NCBI RefSeq assembly: GCF_002277815.1
Contig: NZ_NKJI01000005.1
Coordinates: 186,001 to 250,000 of the forward strand
DNA from: Pseudomonas sp. ERMR1:02
GTDB taxonomy: Bacteria > Pseudomonadota > Gammaproteobacteria > Pseudomonadales > Pseudomonadaceae
Reading direction: 5' to 3'
Length of the DNA stretch: 64,000 nucleotides
Part shown: positions 27,266 to 37,501 of the stretch, one piece after another
Numbering within the stretch: position 1 is the stretch's first letter
Layout: each line of letters starts with the position of its first letter
Program-made: the position numbers and the translations under genes
Notes under the pieces: generated by a model
Databases searched by the model: none
What the model was told of the DNA's origin: nothing
What the model saw: the letters and a program-made list of their open reading frames with translations, nothing else

Positions 27266-27716
27266 TTGTGCGCCCAGCATGGGCGCAATCTTGTGGGTGA
27301 AAGTCCCGCCGTGAGCTGACCACAGCGAACGAAGTGAAGCGCAACTGCATGAGGGTGACCGAGTGTGGGGAGGAAGCGTGAATCGAAACCGTGAGCCGAT
27401 GGACAAGAACCGGATATAAGGCGATGCCGACCAGGGCGAGCGGGCAATAAATCGCAAAGCTCTTGTGGTCAAAGGGCGGCAACGTAAATCCGGCGGTTGT
27501 GCGGGGAAGGATTGCGTTCTTACCTGGGGAGATCTCGCCTCGTGCCTGAAAGGGCGACGGCGTAAGCCGGAGCGAGAAGTCAGCAGAGGCCGTAGTAGTC
27601 TTTTTTTTGACGAAGGGCCGAACGAGAGAAAGCGTTATAGGCCATGTTGATGCGAACGACCGGAAGTCAGATGCCTGCCAAACGCGGGGCGGATAGAGAC
27701 TGCGAACGGTGAAACC

Positions 27717-29009
27717 GTGAGAAGCTCCGTCAGCGACGAGGTCAATCGCCCGCAAAATGAACCCGACAACGCAGGGCAAGGGCTGCTGGAGCGGGCCTTT
27801 GCGAGAGAAAACCTGAAACGGGCGTGGAAGCGGGTCAAGGCCAACAAAGGTGCGGCGGGAGTCGACGGTCTGGATATTGAACAGACCGCCGAGCATCTGC
27901 TGACTCGATGGCCAACAATTCGTGAACAGCTTCTATCAGGTGTCTACCGGCCCAGTCCGGTACGCCGAGTGGTCATTCCCAAACCTGACGGCGGTCAGCG
28001 CGAGTTGGGTATTCCCACGGTCACCGACCGCTTGATCCAACAAGCGTTCCTGCAAGTCTTGCAGCCAATACTCGATCCGACGTTCAGTGAACATAGCTAC
28101 GGCTTTCGCCCGGGGCGCTCGGCGCAGGATGCCGTTCTAGCGGCTCAGCGTCATGTGTCTTCAGGGCGCAGAGTGGTGGTGGATGTTGATCTGGAGAAGT
28201 TCTTTGACCGGGTCGATCACGACATTTTGATTGATCGTCTAGGCAAAAGGATCGCGGACCGGGCGGTTGTTCGCTTGATCCGGGCTTATCTGGATGCGGG
28301 AACGCTGATCAATGACGTGGTCGAGAAAAGCCGCTGCGGGGCGCCGCAAGGCGGTCCGCTGTCGCCGTTGCTGGCGAATGTGCTGCTGGACGAAGTGGAT
28401 CGGGAGCTTGAGCGTCGAGGTCATTGCTTCGTGCGCTATGCCGACGATGCGAATGTGTATGTCCGCAGTCATAAGGCGGGGCAACGGGTGATGGACTTGC
28501 TGAAGCGTCTGTATGAAAGGCTGCACTTGAGCGTCAACGAGAGCAAGAGTGCGGTGGCGAGCGCGTTTGGCCGCAAGTTTCTGGGATACGCCTTCTGGGC
28601 TTCTCCACAAGGCGTCAAAAGAGCAGTGGCGGTCAAGGCGCGCAAGCAGTTCAAACAACGGATACGCGAACTCACCCGTCGCTCAGGCGGTCGCAGTCTG
28701 CGACAAGTTGTCGAGAACCTACGCCCTTATCTTATGGGCTGGAAAACTTACTTCGGGTTGTCACAAACGCCGAAAATCTGGCGAGAGCTGGACGAGTGGA
28801 TGCGACACCGATTGCGAGCGATCCAGCTTAAACAATGGAGGCGTGGTCCGACGATTTACCGCGAACTGCGGGGGTTGGGAGCCAGCAGCCAAACGGCTCG
28901 GAAAGTGGCGGCCAACTCTCATAGCTGGTGGCGTAACAGCCGCTTTGAGCTCAATCGAGTGTTGAATGTGGCGTGGTTCGACAGACTGGGTCTGGTGCGA
29001 CTCTCATAA
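27717..29009 (+). CDS. ltrA: Group II intron reverse transcriptase/maturase
   Basis: A 430-residue intron-encoded protein. Reverse-transcriptase blocks are visible in order: 'RRVVIPKPDGGQRELGIPTV' (RT1-2), 'FSEHSYGFRPGRSAQDAV' (RT3), 'DVDLEKFFDRVDHDIL' (RT4), 'GAPQGGPLSPLLANVLLDEV', and the catalytic 'CFVRYADDANVYVRS' (RT5, YADD). The C-terminal third is the maturase/X domain ('LRPYLMGWKTYFGLSQTPKI'). No zinc-finger or HNH endonuclease domain follows, as in class C intron proteins. It starts at GTG 27717; no ATG in frame lies near. It should be active on the visible residues. Confidence 0.95.
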   Translation: MRSSVSDEVNRPQNEPDNAGQGLLERAFARENLKRAWKRVKANKGAAGVDGLDIEQTAEHLLTRWPTIREQLLSGVYRPSPVRRVVIPKPDGGQRELGIPTVTDRLIQQAFLQVLQPILDPTFSEHSYGFRPGRSAQDAVLAAQRHVSSGRRVVVDVDLEKFFDRVDHDILIDRLGKRIADRAVVRLIRAYLDAGTLINDVVEKSRCGAPQGGPLSPLLANVLLDEVDRELERRGHCFVRYADDANVYVRSHKAGQRVMDLLKRLYERLHLSVNESKSAVASAFGRKFLGYAFWASPQGVKRAVAVKARKQFKQRIRELTRRSGGRSLRQVVENLRPYLMGWKTYFGLSQTPKIWRELDEWMRHRLRAIQLKQWRRGPTIYRELRGLGASSQTARKVAANSHSWWRNSRFELNRVLNVAWFDRLGLVRLS

Positions 29010-29021
29010 CCTCAATCTCTC

Positions 29022-29097
29022 GAACCGCCCGGTGCGGACCCGCATGCCGGGTGGTGTGGCAGGGGAGCGGCCTATGAAGGCCGCCCCCTATGCCGAT
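29022..29097 (+). other. Group II intron domains V and VI
   Basis: Two consecutive hairpins at the intron 3' end: domain V starting GAACCGCCCGGTGCGG and closing with CCGGGTGGTG, then domain VI built on GGGGAGCGGCC and GGCCGCCCCC with an unpaired A region before the GAT end. These hold the catalytic core and the branch point. Confidence 0.8.
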
Positions 29098-29125
29098 TGT
29101 CTTGAATTTGTGCGGAAAATTTGAT

Positions 29126-29221
29126 GGCCTCTTCGCGGGCAAGCCTCGCTCCTACAGGTTCTGCGCATGTCACGTGAATCGCGCATGACCCGTAGGAGCG
29201 AGGCTTGCCCGCGAAGAGGCC
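29126..29221. repeat. REP pair (REPIN)
   Basis: Inverted copies of core GGAGCGAGGCTTGCCCGCG directly after the intron, with arms extended to CCTCTTCGCGGGC / GCCCGCGAAGAGG. Confidence 0.9.
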
Positions 29222-29244
29222 AGATCAGTCAGCGAAAATTCGGG

Positions 29245-29685
29245 TCAGAACTTCTCGAGAGTCCGGCGACTGCTGCTTTCACGCACCACTTCTTTGGGCT
29301 TGTACGCGCAATACCCCGGCCGTGGGCCGATTTTGGGATGATTGCGGCAAGTGTCGGGGCGCTTTTCATAAATAGTGCACAGACGGCTCTTACGATCCAG
29401 GTACAAGCAATCGTTGTTGCTCATGCGCTGAAGTGTGAAGATCTCGGACTTCTGGTTGTAACGCTCGACGATCCCTTCTTTCTGCAGGCGCTTGGCGATG
29501 TTCTTCGGTGGATCACCGCGCTCGAAATCGTCGACGATGCCGATACGGATCAGATCCTTGATCTTGACCTCGACGGGCAGGGTGCAGCAGCTGGACATGC
29601 AGCCACCACACATCGGGGCGGAGTACTTGGCCCAGGTATCGAGTCGGTCGATCTCCGCGGCGGCGATCAGGTTGGGCTTCATCAT
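29245..29685 (-). CDS. YkgJ family cysteine-cluster protein
   Basis: A 146-residue cytoplasmic protein with the metal-binding Cys pattern of the YkgJ/UPF0153 family: 'MCGGCMSSCCTLPVEV' near residue 25-40 and 'CLYLDRKSRLCTIYEKRPDT' plus 'CRNHPKIGPRPGYC' in the second half. The cysteines probably bind zinc or an iron-sulfur cluster. The biochemical role is not known. Two ATGs in tandem (29685 and 29682) are possible starts. It is monocistronic and divergent from glgP. Confidence 0.88.
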   Translation of the reverse strand: MMKPNLIAAAEIDRLDTWAKYSAPMCGGCMSSCCTLPVEVKIKDLIRIGIVDDFERGDPPKNIAKRLQKEGIVERYNQKSEIFTLQRMSNNDCLYLDRKSRLCTIYEKRPDTCRNHPKIGPRPGYCAYKPKEVVRESSSRRTLEKF

Positions 29686-29936
29686 CGGTTGTTACCAGCG
29701 TGCATCAGGGCGCGCGATCATACCGGGACTGGTGGATTTTTGAACAACCTTTCGCCAGATTTTTTCTGCGCCGCCAATTGACCGCTAATCCGGCACGGCC
29801 CCTGCATTGATTCACGTACACGACAATGTAATGCCGGCCCAATCGTACTCACGGGAAAAACTGCCGAACCAGAGCCTCTACCGCCTGTCAGACCGTCTAG
29901 GCTCAGACAATTCCAAGCTCGCTCGAGGTCTTATCG

Positions 29937-32384
29937 ATGACTCAAGAACCACTTGTTCGCGAAGCAGAGGTGGCCGCATTCCGCGACGCCGTCTTGACCA
30001 AACTCACTTATGCGGTGGGCAAGGACCCGGATCACGCCTTCGACCATGACTGGTTCGAAGCCATTGCGCTGGCCGCGCGTGATCACATGGTCGAGCACTG
30101 GATGGACCACACTCGGCAGATCTACCGCAAAGGTCAGAAACGCGTTTATTACCTCTCCCTGGAATTTCTCATCGGCCGGTTGCTTTACGACAGCCTGAGC
30201 AACCTCGGCCTGCTCGATGTGGCACGTGAGGCGCTGACTGAACTTGGCGTCGACATTGAGCGCATTCGCTTGCTGGAGCCCGACGCGGCGCTGGGTAATG
30301 GCGGCCTCGGTCGTCTGGCGGCGTGCTTCATGGAAAGCATGTCGACCCTCGGCATCGCCGGTCATGGTTACGGCATTCGTTACGAACACGGCTTGTTTCG
30401 CCAGGCAATTGTCGATGGCTGGCAGCAGGAACAGACCGAACACTGGCTGGATTTCGGTAACCCCTGGGAGTTCGAGCGGCCAGAGGTGGCTTACCCGATC
30501 GGCTTTGGTGGCGGCGTCGAGACCGTTACCGATGAGAGCGGCAAGTCCAGGCAAGTCTGGCACCCGGCGGAAACCGTTCGGGCCATTGCCTACGACACAC
30601 CGGTGGTCGGCTGGCGGGGGCGAGCGTGAACACGTTGCGCTTGTGGCGCGCACGGGCCATGGAAGATTTACACCTGGAACGCTTCAATGCGGGTGACCAC
30701 TTGGGCGCGGTCGCTGAAGTGGCCCGGGCCGAAGCATCTCCCGCGTGCTCTATCCGGCGGACAGCACCGAAGCCGGCCAGGAACTGCGCCTGCGTCAGGA
30801 ATATTTCTTCGTCGCCGCGTCCCTGCAGGACCTGCTTCGTCGCCATCGCAACATGCACACCTCGGTGCTGACCCTGGGCGACCATGCGGCGATCCAGCTC
30901 AACGACACCCACCCCTCGATTGCCGTCGCCGAACTGATGCGGCAATTGGTCGACGTGTATGACGTGGCTTGGGACGCGGCATGGCAAGTCACGGTCGACA
31001 CGCTTTCCTACACCAACCACACACTGCTGCCCGAAGCGCTGGAAACCTGGCCGGTGGGTTTGATGGAACGCATGCTGCCGCGGCACATGCAGATTATTTA
31101 CCTGATCAACGCCCAGCACATCGATTCGCTGCGCGCCAAAGGCATCCACGATTTCGACGTGCTGCGCGCAGTGTCGCTGATCGAAGAAGACAACGGTCGT
31201 CGCGTGCGCATGGGCAACCTGGCGTTCCTTGGCTCCCACAGCGTCAACGGCGTGTCGGGGTTGCATACGCAACTGATGCGCAAAACGGTGTTCTCCGAAC
31301 TGCACAAGCTCTACCCGGATCGGATCAACAACAAAACCAATGGCATCACCTTCCGCCGCTGGTTGTACCAGGCCAACCCGAGCTGACCTCGATGCTGGTC
31401 GATGCCCTCGGCCCTGGCATTCGGGATAACCCTGAGGACGGTTTGATCGCCCTTGAACCGTTCGCCGAGAAGGCCGCGTTTCGCAAGGCCTTTGCCGAAC
31501 AGCGTCTGCACAGCAAAAAAGCCTTGGCGCACATCATTCACGAACGGCTGGGTGTGGCGGTCAACCCGGCGGCGATGTTCGACGTGCAGGTCAAGCGGAT
31601 CCATGAGTACAAACGCCAGTTGCTCAACCTGATGCACACCGTGGCGTTGTACCAGGCGATTCGCGCCGAGCCGGAAATCGACTGGGTGCCGCGGGTGAAG
31701 ATCTTCGGTGGTAAAGCGGCGGCCAGTTATCACCAGGCCAAATTGATCATCAAACTGACCAACGACATCGCCCGTGTGGTGAACAACGACCCGACCGTGC
31801 GCGGCTTGCTCAAGGTGGTGTTCCTGCCCAACTACAATGTCAGCCTGGCGGAGAGCATCATTCCGGCGGCGGATTTGTCCGAGCAGATTTCCACCGCCGG
31901 TTTCGAGGCGTCGGGCACCAGCAACATGAAATTCGGCCTGAACGGCGCGCTGACCATCGGTACGCTGGACGGTGCCAACGTGGAAATGTGCGACCGCATT
32001 GGCGCCGAACACATGTTCATCTTCGGCCTCAGCGCCCAGCAGGTTGAAGCGCGCAAGCAGAACCACGAGTTCAGCGCGGTGCCGGATATTGCCGCGTCCC
32101 ATCGGCTCAGCGATGTGCTGCAAGCGATTCGCGGCGGGGTGTTCTCGCCGGATGATCCGTCGCGTTACACCGGGCTGATCGATTCGCTTGTGGACTACGA
32201 CCGCTTCCTGGTCTGCGCCGACTTCGATTCCTACTGGAACGCGCAGATGCGGGTCGAAGCCCATTGGCACGATTCCCAGCAATGGTGGCGCTCAGCGGTG
32301 CTGAACACGGCGCGGATGGGCTGGTTCTCTTCAGACCGGACGATTCGTGAGTACGCCACGGATATCTGGAAGGCGTTGGAGTAA
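29937..32384 (+). pseudogene. glgP: Glycogen/alpha-glucan phosphorylase with three one-base frameshifts
   Basis: The three frames together give a normal GlgP of about 816 residues: 'RVYYLSLEFLIGRLLYDSLS' and 'LGNGGLGRLAACFMESM' at the N-terminus, 'VFLPNYNVSLAESIIPAADL' and the pyridoxal-phosphate Lys in 'EASGTSNMKFGLNGALTIGT' near the C-terminus. Frame breaks: at 30616-30620 one G is missing (VVGWRG|ASVNTLRLW), at about 30732 one A is missing (RAE|SISRVLYP), and at about 31380 one G is missing (YQANP|ELTSML). GlgP releases glucose-1-phosphate from glycogen. Each lesion is a single lost base in or next to a short homopolymer; sequencing error is the likeliest cause. Confidence 0.92.
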
Positions 32385-32457
32385 CTTTTAGCAATAATTG
32401 CGCGCAAGGCCCGGCGATTGCCGGGTCTGGTCGATATACTAAGCATCAACTTGATCC

Positions 32458-32550
32458 ATGTGGGAGCGGGCTTGCTCGCGAAAGCGGACTGACATTCGGC
32501 ATCTATGTTGACTGTCAGGCCCTCTTCGCGAGCAAGCCCGCTCCCACATT
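32458..32550. repeat. REP pair (REPIN)
   Basis: Inverted copies of core GGAGCGGGCTTGCTCGCGA behind glgP. The rest of the 288-base spacer to the next gene shows only a small T-less hairpin (CCCGGCGATTGCCGGG at about 32409). Confidence 0.9.
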
Positions 32551-32672
32551 GGATTTGTGGCGCCGGTTCTAACCGTTTTCACACTGGATTCCGGGCGTCT
32601 GGTCACTAGACTCAGACAGACGCTGTACCGCCCGGACTCGCCCCATGAAGGGGCCGCTTAGGGATATCGACC

Positions 32673-35600
32673 ATGCAATGGATGTTCATGCTGATTGGCC
32701 TGGTGCTGGGCTGGATACTCGATGAGTCGTTCAGCGATGCACTGCTGGGTGCATTGCTCGGTTTGGTGATTGGCCAGGTCATTCGTATTCACCAATTGGC
32801 TTCGCAAGCCACTGAGCAGCGTCGTTTGCTTGAGCAAGCGCAGGTTGCACTGCATGGGGTCGAGCAACGGTTGGCCCTTTTGGAAGTGTCCGGCGTCACC
32901 GCTACTGAAACCGGTGAAGCTGTAATCAAGGAAACCACTCCAGCCCCTGACATCGTTGTCGCGCAAGCCCCTGTCGAAACCCCGGAACTGATCTGGGAAC
33001 TGCCGCCCGAACTTGAACCCGTCGATGCCTGGAAACCGCAGCCTGCCATCCGCGATCCGCAACTCCCCGCCATTCCCCGCGGCCCCAACTTCATCGAACG
33101 CGCCATCAGCGCTGCCCGCGCTTGGTTGTTTGGCGGCAACACCGTGTTGCGGGTCGGCGTGGTGCTGTTGTTTCTCGGTCTGGCTTTCCTGCTGCGCTAC
33201 GCCACCGAAGGCATCGTGGTGCCGATCGAGTTGCGTTATGCCGGTGTCGCGGCGGTGTCGTTGGGGCTACTCGGCCTGGGCTGGTGGCTGCGTACACGAA
33301 ACAATCATTACGCTTTGATGCTGCAAGGCGCCGGCGTCGCTGTGTTGTATCTGACGGTGTTTGCAGCGATGCGCCTGCATCCGTTGCTCGATCCTTCGGC
33401 GGCGTTTGGCATTCTGGTAGCGATAACGGTGTTCTCGGCGATCCTCGCCGTGACCCAGGATGCCATGGGGTTGGCTTGCGTCGCCGTGCTGGGTGGATTC
33501 GCCGCACCGATCCTGGCCTCCACCGGCAGCGGTAGCCACATCGCGCTGTTCAGCTACTTCGCCCTGCTCAATGCCGGCATCCTGGCCATCGCCTGGTTCA
33601 AGGCCTGGCGCTTGCTGAATGTCATCGGCTTTGTTGGCACCTTCGGCATCGGTTTCGCCTGGGGCTTGCGCTCCTATACACCGGAACTGCTGTGGAGCAC
33701 CGAGCCGTTTCTGATTCTGTTCTTTCTGATGTACCTGGCCATCGGCCTGCTATTTACCCGTCGCAAGCTGTTGGAAATGAGCGGCGAGCCCGAGGACGAC
33801 AGTCGTGCAGCATTGTTGCGCTGGTCGGCGCGCAAAGGTGACTACGTCGATGGCACGCTGCTGTTTGGTCCACCGTTGGCGGGCTTCGGCTTGCAATTCG
33901 CTCTGGTACAGCATTTGGAGTTCGCTGCTGCGTTCAGCGCCTTGGCGCTGGGTATGATCTACATGGGGCTGGCCCGTTTGCTGATGGGTGGCCGTGCAAT
34001 GCTGTTAGGCGAAACTTGCCTGGCCTTGGGTGTGATCTTTACCAGCCTGGCGATCCCGCTGGGGCTGGATGCGCGCTGGACGAGCGCCGCATGGGCAGTG
34101 GAAGGCGCGGGGATTTTCTGGCTCGGCCTGCGTCAGCGGCGGCCATTGGCCCGAGCCTTTGCCTTACTGCTGCAACTGGGTTCGGCGCTGGCGTTTTTCA
34201 GCGGGCTGCGCAGCGGTGAGGGCAGCCTGCTCGACGGCACACCGTTGGGCGCGCTGATGCTGGGCGTCGCACTGTTGTTCAGCTTCTACCAGTTGTATAA
34301 AGCGTTGCCGGAGCAAGCCAAGCCTTGGGAGCGCCAAGGCATGCCGGTTTTGGCCTGTCTTGGTCTGGCGTTTCTCTATCTGTTGGCACCGTTGTTTTTC
34401 TTTACCCACGGCACGGTGATCAGCTGGGCCTTGGCCGGGTTGGTGACGGTAGTTGTCGGTCTGCGCCTCGAATCGCGGGTGGTCCTGCTCACCGCGCTTG
34501 CGGTGCAACTGTTGGGTGGTGCGTTGTTCCTCACATCGTGGCCTCTGTTCAGTGAAGACCTGCGGCCATTGGCCCATGGCAGTTTCTGGGCGCCGCTGAT
34601 GCTGGGGCTGGCTGCGTTGGCCTGCGCCTGGCGTTTGCAAATCGGCCATGCGGCCATGGCGTTTGATGGATCGACTTTGCAGCGTTTGTCCCGGATGTTG
34701 CTCGTGTGGGGCGCGGCCTGGTGGGCGTTGGCATGGGTCAGTGAGGTGCTGCACTTTGCGCCGTTGCCGCTGCAAGCGACACTTGTGCTGGTTGTCGCGG
34801 CCGTGAGCGTTGCACTGTGGACCTTGTTGGCGCTGCGTCTGGAATGGCCGTCGCTGGGGTTGCTCTGCACCGTGTTGATACCCGCTGGCGCGCTGGTGTT
34901 GTTGGCGGCCCTTGGGCCACTTACTGGTGAACCGCGGTATCACCCGGCCGCCAATTTCGGCTGGCTGGTCTGGTCAGCGCTGTTCGTGGTGCATTTCATC
35001 TCTCTGCGGCGCCTGGCGCCGATGTTGCCGGCGCGGATATTGAGTACTGCTCATGTAATCGGCTGCTGGCTGTTGATCGGGGTGTTGGCCCTGGAGTTGC
35101 GTTACGGCCTGATGCTGTTGTCCGAGCAATACAACGCCTGGCGCTGGCTGGGTTGGGCGATCCTGCCGAGTCTGTATCTGGTGCTGATGGCAGCACCCCG
35201 CGCCTGGCCGTGGCCGGTGTCCTCTTACTCCCGCGAATACCGGGTGTACGCTGGCGCACCGCTGGCGTTGTTGATGCTCGTCTGGTTCTGGTTGGCGAAC
35301 GCCTTCAGTGACGGCGCCGCGGAGCCGTTGCCTTATGTGCCGCTGATCAACCCATTGGAGTTGGGTCTGATGTTTGCGTTGTTCGGCGTCTATGTCTGGT
35401 CCCGCACTGCCGTGACACAACTGGCGGCGGGCGAGGAATTCGCAGCCAAAGCCATACAACCGATCATGGGTGCCTCGCTGTTCGTTTTCTTCACAGCATT
35501 GGTCATGCGCACAGCGCATCAGTGGAGTGGTGTGCCGTTCGAGCTTGATCTGCTACTTGAGTCCATGCGAGTGCAGGCTGGCCTGTCTATCGTCTGGACC

Positions 35601-35870
35601 TTGATGGCCCTTGGATTGATGATCGGCGGACATTTGCGCCATCGCCGCGAAGTCTGGCTGATCGGCGCAGCGTTGATCGGCATCGTGGTGACCAAACTGT
35701 TCTTTATCGAATTGAGCAGTCGCGGCGGACTCGCCCGGATTGTCTCGTTTATTGGCGTTGGCGTGTTGCTGCTGGTGGTGGGCTACTTCGCTCCGTTGCC
35801 GCCCAAACGCGTCGAGGCGGTGTCGGGCGCTGAAAAACCGGACCCTCAAACCGAAGGAGTGTCGTCTTGA
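32673..35870 (+). CDS. DUF2339 large polytopic membrane protein
   Basis: A 1065-residue integral membrane protein. An N-terminal helix ('MFMLIGLVLGWILDES') is followed by a cytoplasmic Ala/Glu/Gln-rich region with coiled-coil character and a Pro-rich linker (residues about 40-145), then more than twenty hydrophobic segments to the C-terminus. 'FLGLAFLLRYATEGIVVPIE' opens the DUF2339 core. The substrate and role are unknown; the family is often called a cell-wall or transport-related membrane protein without proof. Its TGA overlaps the TTG start of the next gene (TTGA at 35867-35870), a clear translational coupling. Confidence 0.9.
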   Translation: MQWMFMLIGLVLGWILDESFSDALLGALLGLVIGQVIRIHQLASQATEQRRLLEQAQVALHGVEQRLALLEVSGVTATETGEAVIKETTPAPDIVVAQAPVETPELIWELPPELEPVDAWKPQPAIRDPQLPAIPRGPNFIERAISAARAWLFGGNTVLRVGVVLLFLGLAFLLRYATEGIVVPIELRYAGVAAVSLGLLGLGWWLRTRNNHYALMLQGAGVAVLYLTVFAAMRLHPLLDPSAAFGILVAITVFSAILAVTQDAMGLACVAVLGGFAAPILASTGSGSHIALFSYFALLNAGILAIAWFKAWRLLNVIGFVGTFGIGFAWGLRSYTPELLWSTEPFLILFFLMYLAIGLLFTRRKLLEMSGEPEDDSRAALLRWSARKGDYVDGTLLFGPPLAGFGLQFALVQHLEFAAAFSALALGMIYMGLARLLMGGRAMLLGETCLALGVIFTSLAIPLGLDARWTSAAWAVEGAGIFWLGLRQRRPLARAFALLLQLGSALAFFSGLRSGEGSLLDGTPLGALMLGVALLFSFYQLYKALPEQAKPWERQGMPVLACLGLAFLYLLAPLFFFTHGTVISWALAGLVTVVVGLRLESRVVLLTALAVQLLGGALFLTSWPLFSEDLRPLAHGSFWAPLMLGLAALACAWRLQIGHAAMAFDGSTLQRLSRMLLVWGAAWWALAWVSEVLHFAPLPLQATLVLVVAAVSVALWTLLALRLEWPSLGLLCTVLIPAGALVLLAALGPLTGEPRYHPAANFGWLVWSALFVVHFISLRRLAPMLPARILSTAHVIGCWLLIGVLALELRYGLMLLSEQYNAWRWLGWAILPSLYLVLMAAPRAWPWPVSSYSREYRVYAGAPLALLMLVWFWLANAFSDGAAEPLPYVPLINPLELGLMFALFGVYVWSRTAVTQLAAGEEFAAKAIQPIMGASLFVFFTALVMRTAHQWSGVPFELDLLLESMRVQAGLSIVWTLMALGLMIGGHLRHRREVWLIGAALIGIVVTKLFFIELSSRGGLARIVSFIGVGVLLLVVGYFAPLPPKRVEAVSGAEKPDPQTEGVSS

Positions 35871-37236
35871 GTCAGAAGTTGAACCTGGGATGGTTGGGCG
35901 CTGTTGCGATGGGCATGGCGCTGTCGGCCAGTGCTCAGGAAAAACCGGCGGACTTCACCACGCAGGTGCCGTTGTCCGTGAGCGGCGAAGGCCCGTGGTA
36001 TCGCCTTGAATTGCCCTTGGCGGTGCAGCTGAATGCGCGTCAGACAGACCTCAGCGATGTGCGCGTGTTCAATGCTGTCGGCGATGTGCAGGCCTACGCC
36101 TGGCGCGGGTAACCGCACAGACCGACGAAAACCGCAACCTGACCGACGTCAAATGGTTCCCGCTATATAACTCGGCAGACGCTACCGAACGCACACCGAG
36201 CGTGCGTGTGCAATCAAGCGCCAACGGCGCGCTGGTCGAAGTGCAGCCCTCCACCCAGCTGGAAGCGGGCGAAGAAGAGTTGCGTGGCTGGCTACTCGAC
36301 GCCAGCGGCATCAAGGCACCGTTACAGCAGTTGGTTCTCGACTGGACCAGTGAGCGCGATGGTTTCCAGCGGTTCAGTATCGAAGCCAGCGACGATTTGC
36401 AGCATTGGCAGTTCTGGGGCGAAGGGCAGGTGGCGCGGTTGGCCTTTGCCGATGAACGGGTCGAACAACATGAAGTCGGGCTGCCCGGGCAGTCGGCGCG
36501 ATATCTGCGATTGCTGTGGAACACGCCGCAATCGGCGCCGATCCTGACTTCAGCACAACTGCAAAGCACTGGCCCCCGCAGCCTGTCGTTGCCGCTGGTC
36601 TGGTCGCAAGCGTTGGCGGGCAATACCGTGAAGGCAGGTGAGTACACCTGGCAATTGCCGATGGGGCTGAACGTCGAGCGCGTGCAGGTCGCGTTGGATC
36701 AGCCCAACAGTCTGGCGCCAGTGACCTTGTCCGGTCGCCGGGAAAGTAGTCTGCCTTGGCAGCCGCTGAGCGGTGGTTTGCTGTATCGCCTGACCCAAAG
36801 TGGCCAGGATGTGGTGCAGAACGAATTGCAGTTGTCGGGGCAAACCGTACAGCAGTTGAAACTGACCGTGGACGAGCGTGGCGGTGGCTTGGGGACTCAG
36901 GCGCCAACGTTGAAATATGCCGTGCGCGCCACGCAATTGGTGTTTCTGGCACGCGGCCCCGGGCCATACACGCTGGCGTTGGGCAGTGCGACGGCCAAGG
37001 CGGCGAACCTGCCGTTGGCGACGCTGATTCCAGATTACAGCGCGGCGAAACTGGTGACGTTGGGCAGGGCTTCGGTCGGTGGCGGGACTGTGGTGGCTGC
37101 GCCTCCCTCGACAGTGTCGGCTCCGGTCGGGACAGACTGGAAGAAATTTGGCCTGTGGACGGTGTTGTTGCTCAGCGTGCTGTTTCTGGCCGCGATGGCG
37201 TTCAGTCTGCTTCGCAAGCCGCCGGCCAACTCCTGA
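35867..37236 (+). pseudogene. DUF3999 family protein, interrupted by a one-base frameshift
   Basis: An exported membrane-anchored protein that pairs with DUF2339 proteins. It starts at TTG 35867 with AAGGAG upstream; the signal peptide ends near 'ALSASAQEK'. After residue 79 ('AVGDVQAYA') the frame stops at once; restoring one C at 36099-36100 (GCC to GCCC) continues as 'LARVTAQTDENRNL' and runs to residue 456, where a single membrane helix ('LWTVLLLSVLFLAAMAFSLL') ends the protein. The rest matches DUF3999. The role is unknown. The lesion is probably a sequencing error. Confidence 0.88.
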
Positions 37237-37259
37237 GAATGGCTGGTGCTGCGCACCAG

Positions 37260-37324
37260 TTCGCGGGCAAGCCTCGCTCCTACAGGTTGTACGTGACCTG
37301 TAGGAGCGAGGCTTGCCCGCGAAG
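37260..37324. repeat. REP pair (REPIN)
   Basis: Compact inverted copies of core GGAGCGAGGCTTGCCCGCG with a 10-base loop, between the DUF3999 gene and fbp. Confidence 0.9.
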
Positions 37325-37501
37325 GCGTCCTTACAGTCACCAAAAATCCCCAAACGGCCACCAAACCTTGCCCAATTCGAACTACGCTAATCCCCGCGCA
37401 TGAACTCTCTTCAGCCGATCACGTCTGATAGGAGGAAATGCGCCCCGACTCGCGTTAAACTGCGCGGGTTTTTAAGCCCCCCCATTCCTCCGGAGCCTTC
37501 C

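Larger units (their letters stand above)
27268..29097 (+). mobile_element. Group II intron, IIC-like, inserted behind the typA terminator
   Basis: The 5' end GTGCGCCC at 27268 fits the GUGYG start rule; the 3' end ...TATGCCGAT fits the AY rule. A domain V-like hairpin starts at 29022 (GAACCGCCCGGTGCGG...) and a domain VI-like hairpin (GGGGAGCGGCC...GGCCGCCCC) follows. The intron encodes a reverse transcriptase/maturase without an endonuclease domain. Its position just after a terminator stem and T run is the known target preference of group IIC introns. The exact 3' boundary may be off by one or two bases. Confidence 0.9.

Noticed and set aside
27210-27896. 228-codon minus-strand open frame across the intron 5' part
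   Set aside because: It lies over the structured 5' domains of the group II intron and the typA terminator; the plus-strand intron explains the sequence.
35846-36118. Small frames on both strands around the DUF3999 frameshift as separate genes
   Set aside because: Restoring one base joins the two plus-strand frames into a normal DUF3999 protein, so they are parts of one gene.
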